64,000 nt of DNA from JAHCHG01 sp965214585 (GTDB lineage: Bacteria; Acidobacteriota; Blastocatellia; Pyrinomonadales; Pyrinomonadaceae), in the NCBI GenBank assembly GCA_965214585.1, contig OZ243957.1, positions 2,294,001-2,358,000 of the forward strand. The letters are read 5' to 3'. Of the stretch, positions 57,035-64,000 are shown piece by piece; within the stretch, counting starts at the first letter, position 1; every line of letters starts with the position of its first letter. Position numbers and translations under genes: made by a program. The notes beneath the pieces were generated by a model that saw nothing but the letters and a program-made list of their open reading frames with translations, searched no databases and was not told the origin of the DNA.

Positions 57035-58432
57035 ATGGAAAAACTGCATTTACTAATCTTCGTTTTAACTATTTTGATTTCTTCGCAAACAACTTCCGCG
57101 CAGAAAAAATCGGTTGATTTAATCATCAGCGGCGGAATTGTCGTGACGATGGATGCGGAAAAGCGCGTTATTTTGAACGGCGCGGTTGCCGTTGATAAAG
57201 AAAGAATCGCCGCCGTCGGGACGAAAAACGAAATCGAGCAAAAATTCACTTCAAAACAAATTATTAACGCTGACGGGAAAGTTATAATTCCGGGTTTGAT
57301 AAACACGCATACTCATATTCCGATGACGCTTTTTCGCGGAATTGCGGACGATTTAGATTTGCAAAAATGGCTGACGGGTTATATTTTTCCAGCGGAAGCG
57401 AAGAATGTTGACGAAAAATTTGTCCGCGCCGGCACAAGGCTCGGACTGGCGGAAATGATTCGCGGCGGAACGACGACGTTTTGCGATATGTATTATTTTG
57501 AAGACGCGATTGCGGAAGAAACGGAAAAAGCGGGCGTTCGCGGAGTTTTGGGCGAAACAATCATTGATTTTCCCGCGCCGGACAATAAAACGAACGCGGA
57601 GGCAATGGCTTACGCGGAGAAATTTATCAAAAAATGGCAGGGAAACGCGCTTATCACGCCCGCGTTTGCGCCGCACGCGCCATATACGGTTTCGGAAGAA
57701 CACTTGAAAAGTATCGGCAAACTTTCCGCCGAATTGAACGCGCCCGTCATTATTCATTTGGCGGAAACGCAGACCGAAGTTGACGATATTTCAAAACAGA
57801 AAAGTGCAAGACCGATTCAGTATCTCGAAAAAATCGGATTTTTAAGCGATAAAACGATTGCCGCGCACGTCGTTTTTGCCGATGATGCGGAAATCGAGAT
57901 TTTAAAAAACAGAAAGGTCGGCATCGCGCACAATCCGCAGTCGAATATGAAATTGGCAAGCGGCATTGCGCCCGTTCCGAAAATGCTCGAAATGGATTTG
58001 CCCGTCGGACTCGGAACGGACGGTGCGGCATCGAATAATGATCTGGATTTGTGGGAGGAAATGGACACGGCGGCGAAACTTCACAAAGTTTTTACGAGCG
58101 ATCCGAAAGTCGTAAGTGCCGAAGATGCCTTTGAAATGGCGACGATTCGCGGCGCACGCGCTTTGCATCTGGAAGATAAGATCGGCTCGATTGAAACCGG
58201 AAAACTCGCCGATCTGGTCGTTGTTGATTTTGATTCTCTGCATCAAACGCCGTATTTTAACATCTATTCGGCGTTGGTTTATTCGACAAAAGCGAGCGAT
58301 GTCCGCACCGTGATTATCAACGGAAAAATCGTGATGCGCGACGGGAACTTGAAAACTCTGGACGAAAAGAGTATAAAAATAGACGCAAACGCATATCGCA
58401 ATTCAATCATCAGAAGTTTATCGGGCAAGTAA
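57035..58432 (+). CDS. Exported amidohydrolase (MtaD/SAH-deaminase-like)
   Basis: 465 aa. Signal-like hydrophobic start (ending TTSAQ, about 23), then a metal-dependent amidohydrolase: PGLINTHTHIPMTLFRG (metal His pair), the GGTTTFCDMYYF strand, FAPHAPYTVS, IHLAETQTEVDD, AAHVVFADDAEIE, GTDGAASNNDLDLW with the metal Asp. The same motifs occur in 5-methylthioadenosine/S-adenosylhomocysteine deaminases. The signal sequence is unusual for that cytoplasmic role, so the substrate may differ. Confidence 0.9.
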   Translation: MEKLHLLIFVLTILISSQTTSAQKKSVDLIISGGIVVTMDAEKRVILNGAVAVDKERIAAVGTKNEIEQKFTSKQIINADGKVIIPGLINTHTHIPMTLFRGIADDLDLQKWLTGYIFPAEAKNVDEKFVRAGTRLGLAEMIRGGTTTFCDMYYFEDAIAEETEKAGVRGVLGETIIDFPAPDNKTNAEAMAYAEKFIKKWQGNALITPAFAPHAPYTVSEEHLKSIGKLSAELNAPVIIHLAETQTEVDDISKQKSARPIQYLEKIGFLSDKTIAAHVVFADDAEIEILKNRKVGIAHNPQSNMKLASGIAPVPKMLEMDLPVGLGTDGAASNNDLDLWEEMDTAAKLHKVFTSDPKVVSAEDAFEMATIRGARALHLEDKIGSIETGKLADLVVVDFDSLHQTPYFNIYSALVYSTKASDVRTVIINGKIVMRDGNLKTLDEKSIKIDANAYRNSIIRSLSGK

Positions 58433-58445
58433 GCAAAAGTTATTG

Positions 58446-58542
58446 TTTGAACTTTGATTTTGAACTTCGACTTTCGATTTTTTAAAGAAAAAGTCATATT
58501 GTTATAACGATTTTATCGAAAATCGAAAATCAAAAACCAAAT
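58446..58542. repeat. Word-like inverted repeat
   Basis: TTTGAACTTTGATTTTGAAC and CGACTTTCGATTTTTTAAAG on the left against TATCGAAAATCGAAAATCAA on the right, between two plus-strand genes. Confidence 0.75.
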
Positions 58543-58565
58543 TATTTTTAAGAGGTAAAAGAAAT

Positions 58566-59918
58566 ATGCCGCAAAGCGTTAAGAGATTTTCCGCCTTATT
58601 TTTATTCATTTTTATATTTACGGCTGCATTTTCATTAAAAGCGCAGACTATCGCTCAAACCGATACGGCACAACCGAAACCGAGAACGACAGCCGACGTG
58701 ATGCGCGAGCGCATTATGAAGGCGAAAACATATCTTGCCGTGAAAAATTACAACGGCGCGATCTACGAACTCGAAAACATTCGCCGCGAAACCGTTGATC
58801 CGACGGTTCACGGCGTTTTAAATGTTCTGCTGATGAATTCGTATCTCGAACTCGGCGATTATGACCGCGCTCAGAAATTCTTAACGGAATACTCCAAATT
58901 ACAGGAGAAAAATACTCTGAACGCGGCGGCAAATTATTTTGCAATTGCCGGACAGGTTATCAAAGGTGCGCGAACACAGGCGGAGCGTTATCGTGCGCTC
59001 GGTTTGAGTCTTTCGGACAGAAATCTGGCACTCGAAGCGCAGGTTGATTTAGAAGGAATGCGGCAGACGCTGGAAATGGTCGTCGAGCAGTCGAAACTTC
59101 TCAGCAAAAACAAAACCGAAGTTGCCAACGCAATGGCACTTGTCGAAGAAGCAAGCGGCGCGAGAAGCAATCTGGCAAAGGACGAATATGATGCAAATCG
59201 CTGGAAAAGCGAGATTTCAAACGCCCGCGAACAACTTACTAACGCGAGAAGCAACGTCATCAACGTCGTCAACGAACCGAACGGAAACGCCGTAGCGGTC
59301 AATGAAAAGGAAGTTCAGAAAGTTGACGAATCCGCGCCGATTATGATGCCCGTCGGCAAAGAAGACCCGGTTCTTGAAGTGCCGCAGACAAAACCGGAAG
59401 CGAAGAAAACAACGGAAAAAACAAAATCGCTTGAAAATCCTAAAGAAGAAATAAAAGAAAAAACGGCTGCGGAAAATACGACTGCAAACACAACCGGAGA
59501 AGCCGAATCGTCGAAAAGAAAACGGCGAATTATCGGCTCTGCCCCGAAAACCGAACCGAAAGCGGACGAAGCCGAAACAAAGCCTGTCGCCGAAGAAAAA
59601 AATGCTGCGGAAAAAATACCTGCGGCAGCGGACGACAATTCACCAATCGAAGTCGGTTCGCTGATCGGTTACGCCACCAGCAAAGCAAACCCGATTTATC
59701 CGCCGACGGCGCGAAATATGCGTATGACCGGCGTTGTCAAACTTGACATAATAGTTGACGAAGACGGCAGGGTTGCGGAAGTGCAGAATGTGGACGGACC
59801 CGCTTTATTGCAGGACGCGGCAGCGACGGCGGTAAGAAAATGGAAATTCAAACCCTTCAAGCGCGACGGTCAACCGGCAAAAGCCAGCGGTTATGTCAGT
59901 TTTAACTTCCGTTTGTAA
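58566..59918 (+). CDS. Exported TPR-like protein with TonB C-terminal domain
   Basis: 450 aa: signal peptide ending SLKAQ (about 27), an alpha-helical TPR-like part (about 40-130: AIYELENIRRETVDPTVHGV, YLELGDYDRAQKFLTEYSKL), a coiled-coil-like region, a long disordered Lys/Glu/Ala/Thr-rich stretch (about 250-360), then a single TonB_C domain (NPIYPPTARNMRMTGVVKLD, VVDEDGRV-like IIVDEDGRV, VRKWKFKPFKRDG). Unlike a true TonB it has a cleavable signal rather than a membrane anchor. It could bind outer-membrane receptors from the periplasm. Confidence 0.85.
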   Translation: MPQSVKRFSALFLFIFIFTAAFSLKAQTIAQTDTAQPKPRTTADVMRERIMKAKTYLAVKNYNGAIYELENIRRETVDPTVHGVLNVLLMNSYLELGDYDRAQKFLTEYSKLQEKNTLNAAANYFAIAGQVIKGARTQAERYRALGLSLSDRNLALEAQVDLEGMRQTLEMVVEQSKLLSKNKTEVANAMALVEEASGARSNLAKDEYDANRWKSEISNAREQLTNARSNVINVVNEPNGNAVAVNEKEVQKVDESAPIMMPVGKEDPVLEVPQTKPEAKKTTEKTKSLENPKEEIKEKTAAENTTANTTGEAESSKRKRRIIGSAPKTEPKADEAETKPVAEEKNAAEKIPAAADDNSPIEVGSLIGYATSKANPIYPPTARNMRMTGVVKLDIIVDEDGRVAEVQNVDGPALLQDAAATAVRKWKFKPFKRDGQPAKASGYVSFNFRL

Positions 59919-60037
59919 ATATGGCGAAATTATTACCTTCAACATCGGGCGGCAACCTTTTTCGGAAAGTTGCCGCGTTTTGATTTGGGATTTCTGATTC
60001 GGGATTTGGGATTTCTATTTTCGCCGGAGGATAAAAT

Positions 60038-62944
60038 ATGTTTTTGAAAATCATTATCGCTATACTTTTTTTATCAATGACAATTTTTGCACAAACTCAG
60101 CCGCCGATTGAAACGGGAGTTTCGCAGAAGTTGGCGAAATGGCGGGCGGCGAATTATTCAAATGTGCGGTATCGGTTGAACATTACGCTCGAAAAAGGTG
60201 CGCCGTTGATGCGCGGCGACATCGAGATTCGTGTTAATTTGACCGAAGAAGGCGCGAAAAATGATCTGATTCTCGATTGGCGGACGACGCAGTTCGCGAA
60301 TGATAAAGATAAACCGTTTGCCAATGTCGTTGCCGTCAATGAGGCGAACGCGACTGGAGCGCAAGCGGGGACGCTTGCAATGAGCGCGGAGCGCGAAAAA
60401 AATGTCGGTGCATCGGAAACTCCAACAAAAACTTTGCAATTACTACAAAACGAACACATCGCAATTCCAAAAAGTTTATTAAAAACAGGCGAAAATATTA
60501 TCAAGATAAATTTCGCCTCGCCGATCAAAACGTCGGGCGCGGCAATTACGCGCTATGTTGACAAGGAAGATAATGCGGAATACATCTATTCGTTGTTCGT
60601 CCCGTCGGACGCAAGCACGGCGTTTCCAGTATTTGACCAGCCGGATTTGAAGGCAAAATTTAGCTTGGAAATTATTACGCCAAAAGATTGGAAAGCAGTT
60701 TCTAATACTAACGGAATCGGTTATATAAAGGACGATACACAACATTACGCGACTTATTCATTTCCTGAAACTAAACCAATCAGCACTTATGTTTTTGCAT
60801 TTGCGGCAGGTGACTTTCAAATATTTGAAGATAAATCGGCGAGAATAAAAGAAGTTTACGATACTACAAAAATATATGCAGATGCCATTTTGCCGAAAAT
60901 CTACGTCCGCAAATCGCAAGCCGAGAAATTCAAACAACACGCGGCGGAAGTTTTTCGCCTCAACCGCGAAGGCGTGAAGTTTCTTGAAGATTGGTTTGAT
61001 TACAAATTCCCGTTTCCAAAATATGATCTGGTTTTGATTCCTGAATTTCCGTTCGGCGGAATGGAACACGCGGGCGCGACTTTTTTGCGCGAAGACCGCG
61101 TTATTTTCCCGACCGAGCCGACGAAAAACGATTTTGTCACACGCGCCAACGTCATTTTTCACGAAGCCGCGCATCAATGGTTCGGCGACACGGTAACGAT
61201 GCGGTGGTTTGACGATCTGTGGCTCAAGGAAGGTTTTGCCGAGTTTATGGCGTATAAAACCTTGGCGAAAGTGATACCCGAATACAATGCGTGGAAAGTC
61301 TTTTACGAGCGCAACAAACAAGCCGCTTATCTGACGGACGCAACTCGCGGCACAACGCCGATCTATCAGGAAATCCCGAATCTGTCGTCGGCAAAATCCG
61401 CCTACGGCAACATCGTCTATCGCAAAGCCCCGTCGTTTCTGCGCCAAGCCGAGTTTTATCTGGGCGAAGACAAATTTCAAACCGCCGTCCGCGCATTTTT
61501 GAAAAAACACGAATTCGCAAATGCGGAATGGACGGATTTGGTAAAGGAATTTGAAAAATCATCAGAAAGAAATTTAAAGAACTGGTCTGAAAATTGGGTA
61601 ACAAAGCGCGGACTTCCGATATTTAGCTTTTATGAAGGCAAAGGCGATAAAGATTACACTATGCTGATTCACGGCAAGCGACTTTATCCGTTTGCACAAG
61701 TTAATTCACTCAACGAAAAAAACGACTGGCAAGAAAAACTCAAAATATTAGTTATCTTTCAAGACGGAACTAAAAAAACGATTAATAATGAAATAACAAA
61801 ATCCAAACCCGTTGACGAGTTGGAGGCGACTCAAGATTCATTGTTAATTCCTTTTGGTAAAGATGTCGCATTTAAATTTCTCAATTATGAAGATTACGGC
61901 TACGGCATCTTTCTGCTTGACGAGAAAAGCCGCGCTTACGTTCTGGAAAATATCCAGACGGAAAAAGACGATTTTCTGCGCTCGATGATGTGGGGAAGTT
62001 TGTGGGATTCGGTCAGATTTTACGAACTTGCACCCGAAGATTATGTGAAATTGGTTATTAAAAACATCAACATCGAAACCGACGAAAGCACAATCGCCAC
62101 GCTGCTCAATCGCACTTCGACGGCGATGAATTATTATTTGTCGGACGCGCAAGCCGCGCAATTCGCGCCTGAAATCGAAAAACTTCTGATCGAAAAAATG
62201 CAGAACGCGCCGACGCTCGGACAAAAGATAACTTTTTATCGGGCGTTTGTTTCGCTGGCAAGTTCGGAAAATGCCAGAAATGTTTTAAAAGAAATGCTGA
62301 AATCCACAGGCGGAAACCCGACAGTTATGGAGGGTGCTGTCAGCAATTCGGAAGTTAAGAAAAAAACTACATCCTCCGTAAAACCAAAAGGTAACAGAGA
62401 TCGAACAGCACCCTCCATAACTGTCGGGTTTCCGCCTTTGAAGGCGAAGGACAAATTCGACATCGTTACAAAACTTATCACGTTAGGCGATGCCGACGGT
62501 TTGAAACTTTTAGCCGAACTCGAAGAAACGGAAACGGGCGATGCGGCGAAACGCTACGCTTACGCGGCGAAAGCGGGAATTGCGACGAAGGAAAACAAAG
62601 CGAAATACTGGAAAGATTTCACCGACAACAAGGAAATTTCCGAAAGTTATATTGAATCGGCGTTCAATGTTTGGAATACGCCGAAACACGCCGAATTGAC
62701 TTTGCCGTATTTGGAAAAAGCCTTAGCCGAATTGCCGAATCTAAAGAAAAACCGCAAGATATTTTTCGTCAACGGCTGGCTCGGCGTGTTCATCGGCGGG
62801 CAGAAAAGCGAAGAAGCGTTGAATATCGTCAACAAATTTCTGGCGGACAATCCGAAATTGGATAAAGATTTACGATTAAAAATTTTGGAAAACTCGGATA
62901 ATTTAGAACGCGCCGTGAAGATTCGTGAGAAATACGGGAAATAA
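60038..62944 (+). CDS. M1-family zinc aminopeptidase, carrying two inserted repeats
   Basis: 968 aa, exported (signal ends MTIFAQ, about 19). Gluzincin motifs: substrate-binding FGGMEHAGATFLRE, zinc-binding HEAAHQWFGD followed by the third ligand Glu in LKEGFAEFMAYK. It cleaves N-terminal residues from peptides. The ERAP-like C-terminal helical domain follows. Two unusual pieces look like repeat DNA read in frame: residues about 104-122 (ATGAQAGTLAMSAEREKN) and about 757-800 (GGNPTVMEGA ... ITVGFPP). Removing them would restore ordinary family spacing. The frame is intact, so the enzyme may still be active. Confidence 0.93.
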   Translation: MFLKIIIAILFLSMTIFAQTQPPIETGVSQKLAKWRAANYSNVRYRLNITLEKGAPLMRGDIEIRVNLTEEGAKNDLILDWRTTQFANDKDKPFANVVAVNEANATGAQAGTLAMSAEREKNVGASETPTKTLQLLQNEHIAIPKSLLKTGENIIKINFASPIKTSGAAITRYVDKEDNAEYIYSLFVPSDASTAFPVFDQPDLKAKFSLEIITPKDWKAVSNTNGIGYIKDDTQHYATYSFPETKPISTYVFAFAAGDFQIFEDKSARIKEVYDTTKIYADAILPKIYVRKSQAEKFKQHAAEVFRLNREGVKFLEDWFDYKFPFPKYDLVLIPEFPFGGMEHAGATFLREDRVIFPTEPTKNDFVTRANVIFHEAAHQWFGDTVTMRWFDDLWLKEGFAEFMAYKTLAKVIPEYNAWKVFYERNKQAAYLTDATRGTTPIYQEIPNLSSAKSAYGNIVYRKAPSFLRQAEFYLGEDKFQTAVRAFLKKHEFANAEWTDLVKEFEKSSERNLKNWSENWVTKRGLPIFSFYEGKGDKDYTMLIHGKRLYPFAQVNSLNEKNDWQEKLKILVIFQDGTKKTINNEITKSKPVDELEATQDSLLIPFGKDVAFKFLNYEDYGYGIFLLDEKSRAYVLENIQTEKDDFLRSMMWGSLWDSVRFYELAPEDYVKLVIKNINIETDESTIATLLNRTSTAMNYYLSDAQAAQFAPEIEKLLIEKMQNAPTLGQKITFYRAFVSLASSENARNVLKEMLKSTGGNPTVMEGAVSNSEVKKKTTSSVKPKGNRDRTAPSITVGFPPLKAKDKFDIVTKLITLGDADGLKLLAELEETETGDAAKRYAYAAKAGIATKENKAKYWKDFTDNKEISESYIESAFNVWNTPKHAELTLPYLEKALAELPNLKKNRKIFFVNGWLGVFIGGQKSEEALNIVNKFLADNPKLDKDLRLKILENSDNLERAVKIREKYGK
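60350..60401. repeat. Repeat arm inside the M1 aminopeptidase gene
   Basis: GCGACTGGAGCGCAAGCGGG then ACGCTTGCAATGAGCGCGGA then GCGCGAAAAAA. It matches one arm of the intergenic palindrome at 35992-36140 read on its minus strand (GCGACTGGCGCAATCGTCCC then CGCTTGCAATGAGCGCAGAG). In the gene it is translated as a short Ala/Gly-rich insert. Confidence 0.8.
62308..62437. repeat. Palindromic element inside the M1 aminopeptidase gene
   Basis: Perfect 33-bp inverted repeat: AGGCGGAAACCCGACAGTTA then TGGAGGGTGCTGT at 62308-62340, its exact complement at 62405-62437, with a 64-base AT-rich spacer. The 130-bp element is open in the gene's frame and adds about 43 residues. Confidence 0.92.
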
Positions 62945-63046
62945 TTGCTCTAAAAGAGCGACAGATTTTGAGGAGAAACTTTCCTACGAAACACACGAAA
63001 CACACGAAATTTAAGGCGGAAAATCTTATCTCGAACCTGTCAAGAT

Positions 63047-63766
63047 TTATTCTTCCGCTTTTCCGATCTCAAAAGTATCCAAAACGGCTAATCCTCCGAA
63101 ATAAACCAGATTCAAAACGGCGATCCATTTAAGCCAAATCGGAACATTCGGATAAAGCCAGACGATCAAAGGCATAACCAATAAGATAATTGCGGTAAAT
63201 ACGACGGTTAAGGTTTTCAGACGAGTTGCGCGGCTCGGATAGGCGAATTTGACCGGGAGAAAATGCAGAATCGAAAGGGAAATAATAATAAGAGCGTTTC
63301 CGAGCGAGTTTAATGAAAAAACGAAGACGAGATAAAAAACGACGACGTTCCACATTACGGGAAAACCGATAAAATAAAAGTCTTCGGAAATCATTCCTTC
63401 TTTGCCGTAATAAATGACGGAAACGAGCAGAATCAGAAAGGTCAGAGGCAGATTCCAAGACGGTTCAACTAAACCGTTCATATAGAAAAAATACGCCGGA
63501 ATAACGGCGTAGGTCGTAAAATCAACGACATTATCAATCGTTTTGCCGTTCATCTTAGGCAGAACTTCTGCCGTTTTGAATTTTCGCGCGAAAGTTCCGT
63601 CTATTCCGTCTATTGCCAAAGCAGCCAAAAGCCAAGCCATCGCCGCTTGCCAATTTTTGGCGTTTATCGCCAGAATTGCCATAAATCCAACCAGCAAACC
63701 GCAAGCACTAAAAATATGAACGCTCCAAGCCGCGATTTTGTCTGTGGTTTTGTAAGAATGAATCAT
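63047..63766 (-). CDS. pcs: Phosphatidylcholine synthase
   Basis: 239 aa with about seven or eight transmembrane helices. The CDP-alcohol phosphatidyltransferase motif is present in the Pcs-type form: DGIDGTFARKFKT, then the closing MNGKTIDNVVDFTTY with the catalytic Asp. Pcs joins choline directly to CDP-diacylglycerol, giving phosphatidylcholine. The spacing DG-x2-AR-x-... and N-x-K-x-x-DN-x-x-DF matches Pcs better than PssA or PgsA. No choline uptake gene is nearby. Confidence 0.9.
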   Translation of the reverse strand: MIHSYKTTDKIAAWSVHIFSACGLLVGFMAILAINAKNWQAAMAWLLAALAIDGIDGTFARKFKTAEVLPKMNGKTIDNVVDFTTYAVIPAYFFYMNGLVEPSWNLPLTFLILLVSVIYYGKEGMISEDFYFIGFPVMWNVVVFYLVFVFSLNSLGNALIIISLSILHFLPVKFAYPSRATRLKTLTVVFTAIILLVMPLIVWLYPNVPIWLKWIAVLNLVYFGGLAVLDTFEIGKAEE

Positions 63767-63789
63767 CGGAAATTATTAAAGAAAAAGAT

Positions 63790-63897
63790 ATTGCCCGCGA
63801 AGTTGAGGCGAATTAGCGCGAAAATAAAATCGGAAAATTTCCAGAACTTCTTTTTTTCGCATTTCGAGGAGTTTTCACACTTTTTCGCGGGAAAAAT
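63790..63897. repeat. Word-like inverted repeat at the window end
   Basis: TTGCCCGCGAAGTTGAGGCG on the left and TCACACTTTTTCGCGGGAAA on the right form loosely matching arms, similar in wording to 22386-22510. From here to the end of the window I see no gene. Confidence 0.5.
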
Positions 63898-64000
63898 CAT
63901 CTTCTGAATTGCTCGAATTTACCATCTTGTTATTTCCGAATAAGAATTTCAAATATAAAATTTATCATTTCAAGTTAAATTTCGGGATATTTGACGAAAA

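Noticed and set aside
1..64000. CRISPR arrays, tRNA or rRNA genes, prophage
   Set aside because: I looked for regularly spaced identical repeats, cloverleaf-like segments with GGTTCGA-type loops, and phage structural genes, and saw none. The many repeats are palindromes or tandem words without unique spacers of constant length.

Overview
The window looks like a chromosomal piece of an Acidobacteriota genome, most likely class Blastocatellia (Pyrinomonadales-like). I infer this from the gene content: paired secreted VWFA proteins of the acidobacterial type, a large Oar-like TonB-dependent receptor with a carboxypeptidase-regulatory N-domain, many exported peptidases, a bacillithiol glycosyltransferase (BshA), phosphatidylcholine synthase, NtrB/NtrC-type regulators, and many intergenic inverted repeats. 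It has no rRNA, tRNA, CRISPR array or intact transposase that I could recognise, and no phage genes.

Layout. 0-3 kb (minus): a tandemly duplicated TPR lipoprotein gene behind an unrecognised 488-aa protein. 3.2-9.5 kb (plus): two secreted VWA proteins and a 1204-aa TonB-dependent receptor. 9.5-16.8 kb (minus): M28 peptidase, a small exported protein, the XisI/XisH pair, a PQQ-like beta-propeller protein, and an anti-sigma/sigma pair. 16.8-20.2 kb (plus): a triple TonB-C protein, a ribbon-helix-helix regulator with a membrane partner, glycerol kinase. 20.2-29.7 kb (minus): EEP hydrolase, a GDPD remnant, alpha/beta hydrolase, PIG-L protein, Uma2 protein, sodium symporter with a 48-aa membrane peptide, a PIN toxin-antitoxin pair, bshA. 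30-38.9 kb: PPK2, Uma2, a SurA-like protein, a two-component sigma-54 system, a DUF885 peptidase and a zeta-toxin pair. 39-44.7 kb: a wrecked DNA-methylase gene carrying nested repeats, two ferritin-like proteins, a methyltransferase, a zinc-ribbon protein, a 3D-domain protein and a PilZ protein. 44.8-48.8 kb (plus): a second, frameshifted copy of the 488-aa-protein/TPR module, then saccharopine dehydrogenase-like and SanA-like genes. 48.9-64 kb: ECF sigma, signal peptidase, carA, purine nucleoside phosphorylase, uridine kinase, cytidine deaminase, a nucleotidyltransferase toxin-antitoxin pair, amidohydrolase, TPR-TonB protein, M1 aminopeptidase and phosphatidylcholine synthase.

How the genes work together. 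The nucleotide cluster (carA, PNP, udk, cdd) forms a co-directional salvage/pyrimidine block at 52.9-56.2 kb. The envelope and secretome theme (TonB parts, VWA, M1/M28/DUF885 peptidases, PIG-L) fits a scavenging heterotroph.

The most interesting material is twofold. (1) A paralogous two-gene module (an unrecognised ~490-aa protein plus an exported TPR protein) occurs twice, once with its TPR gene tandemly duplicated. (2) The window carries a dense population of palindromic repeats of at least three kinds: a MITE with GTAA ends and 8-bp target duplications, GC-rich hairpin-pair palindromes, and word-like tandem/inverted repeats. Some lie inside reading frames, including a perfect ~33-bp inverted repeat in the M1 aminopeptidase gene, and the MITE sits inside a methylase pseudogene.
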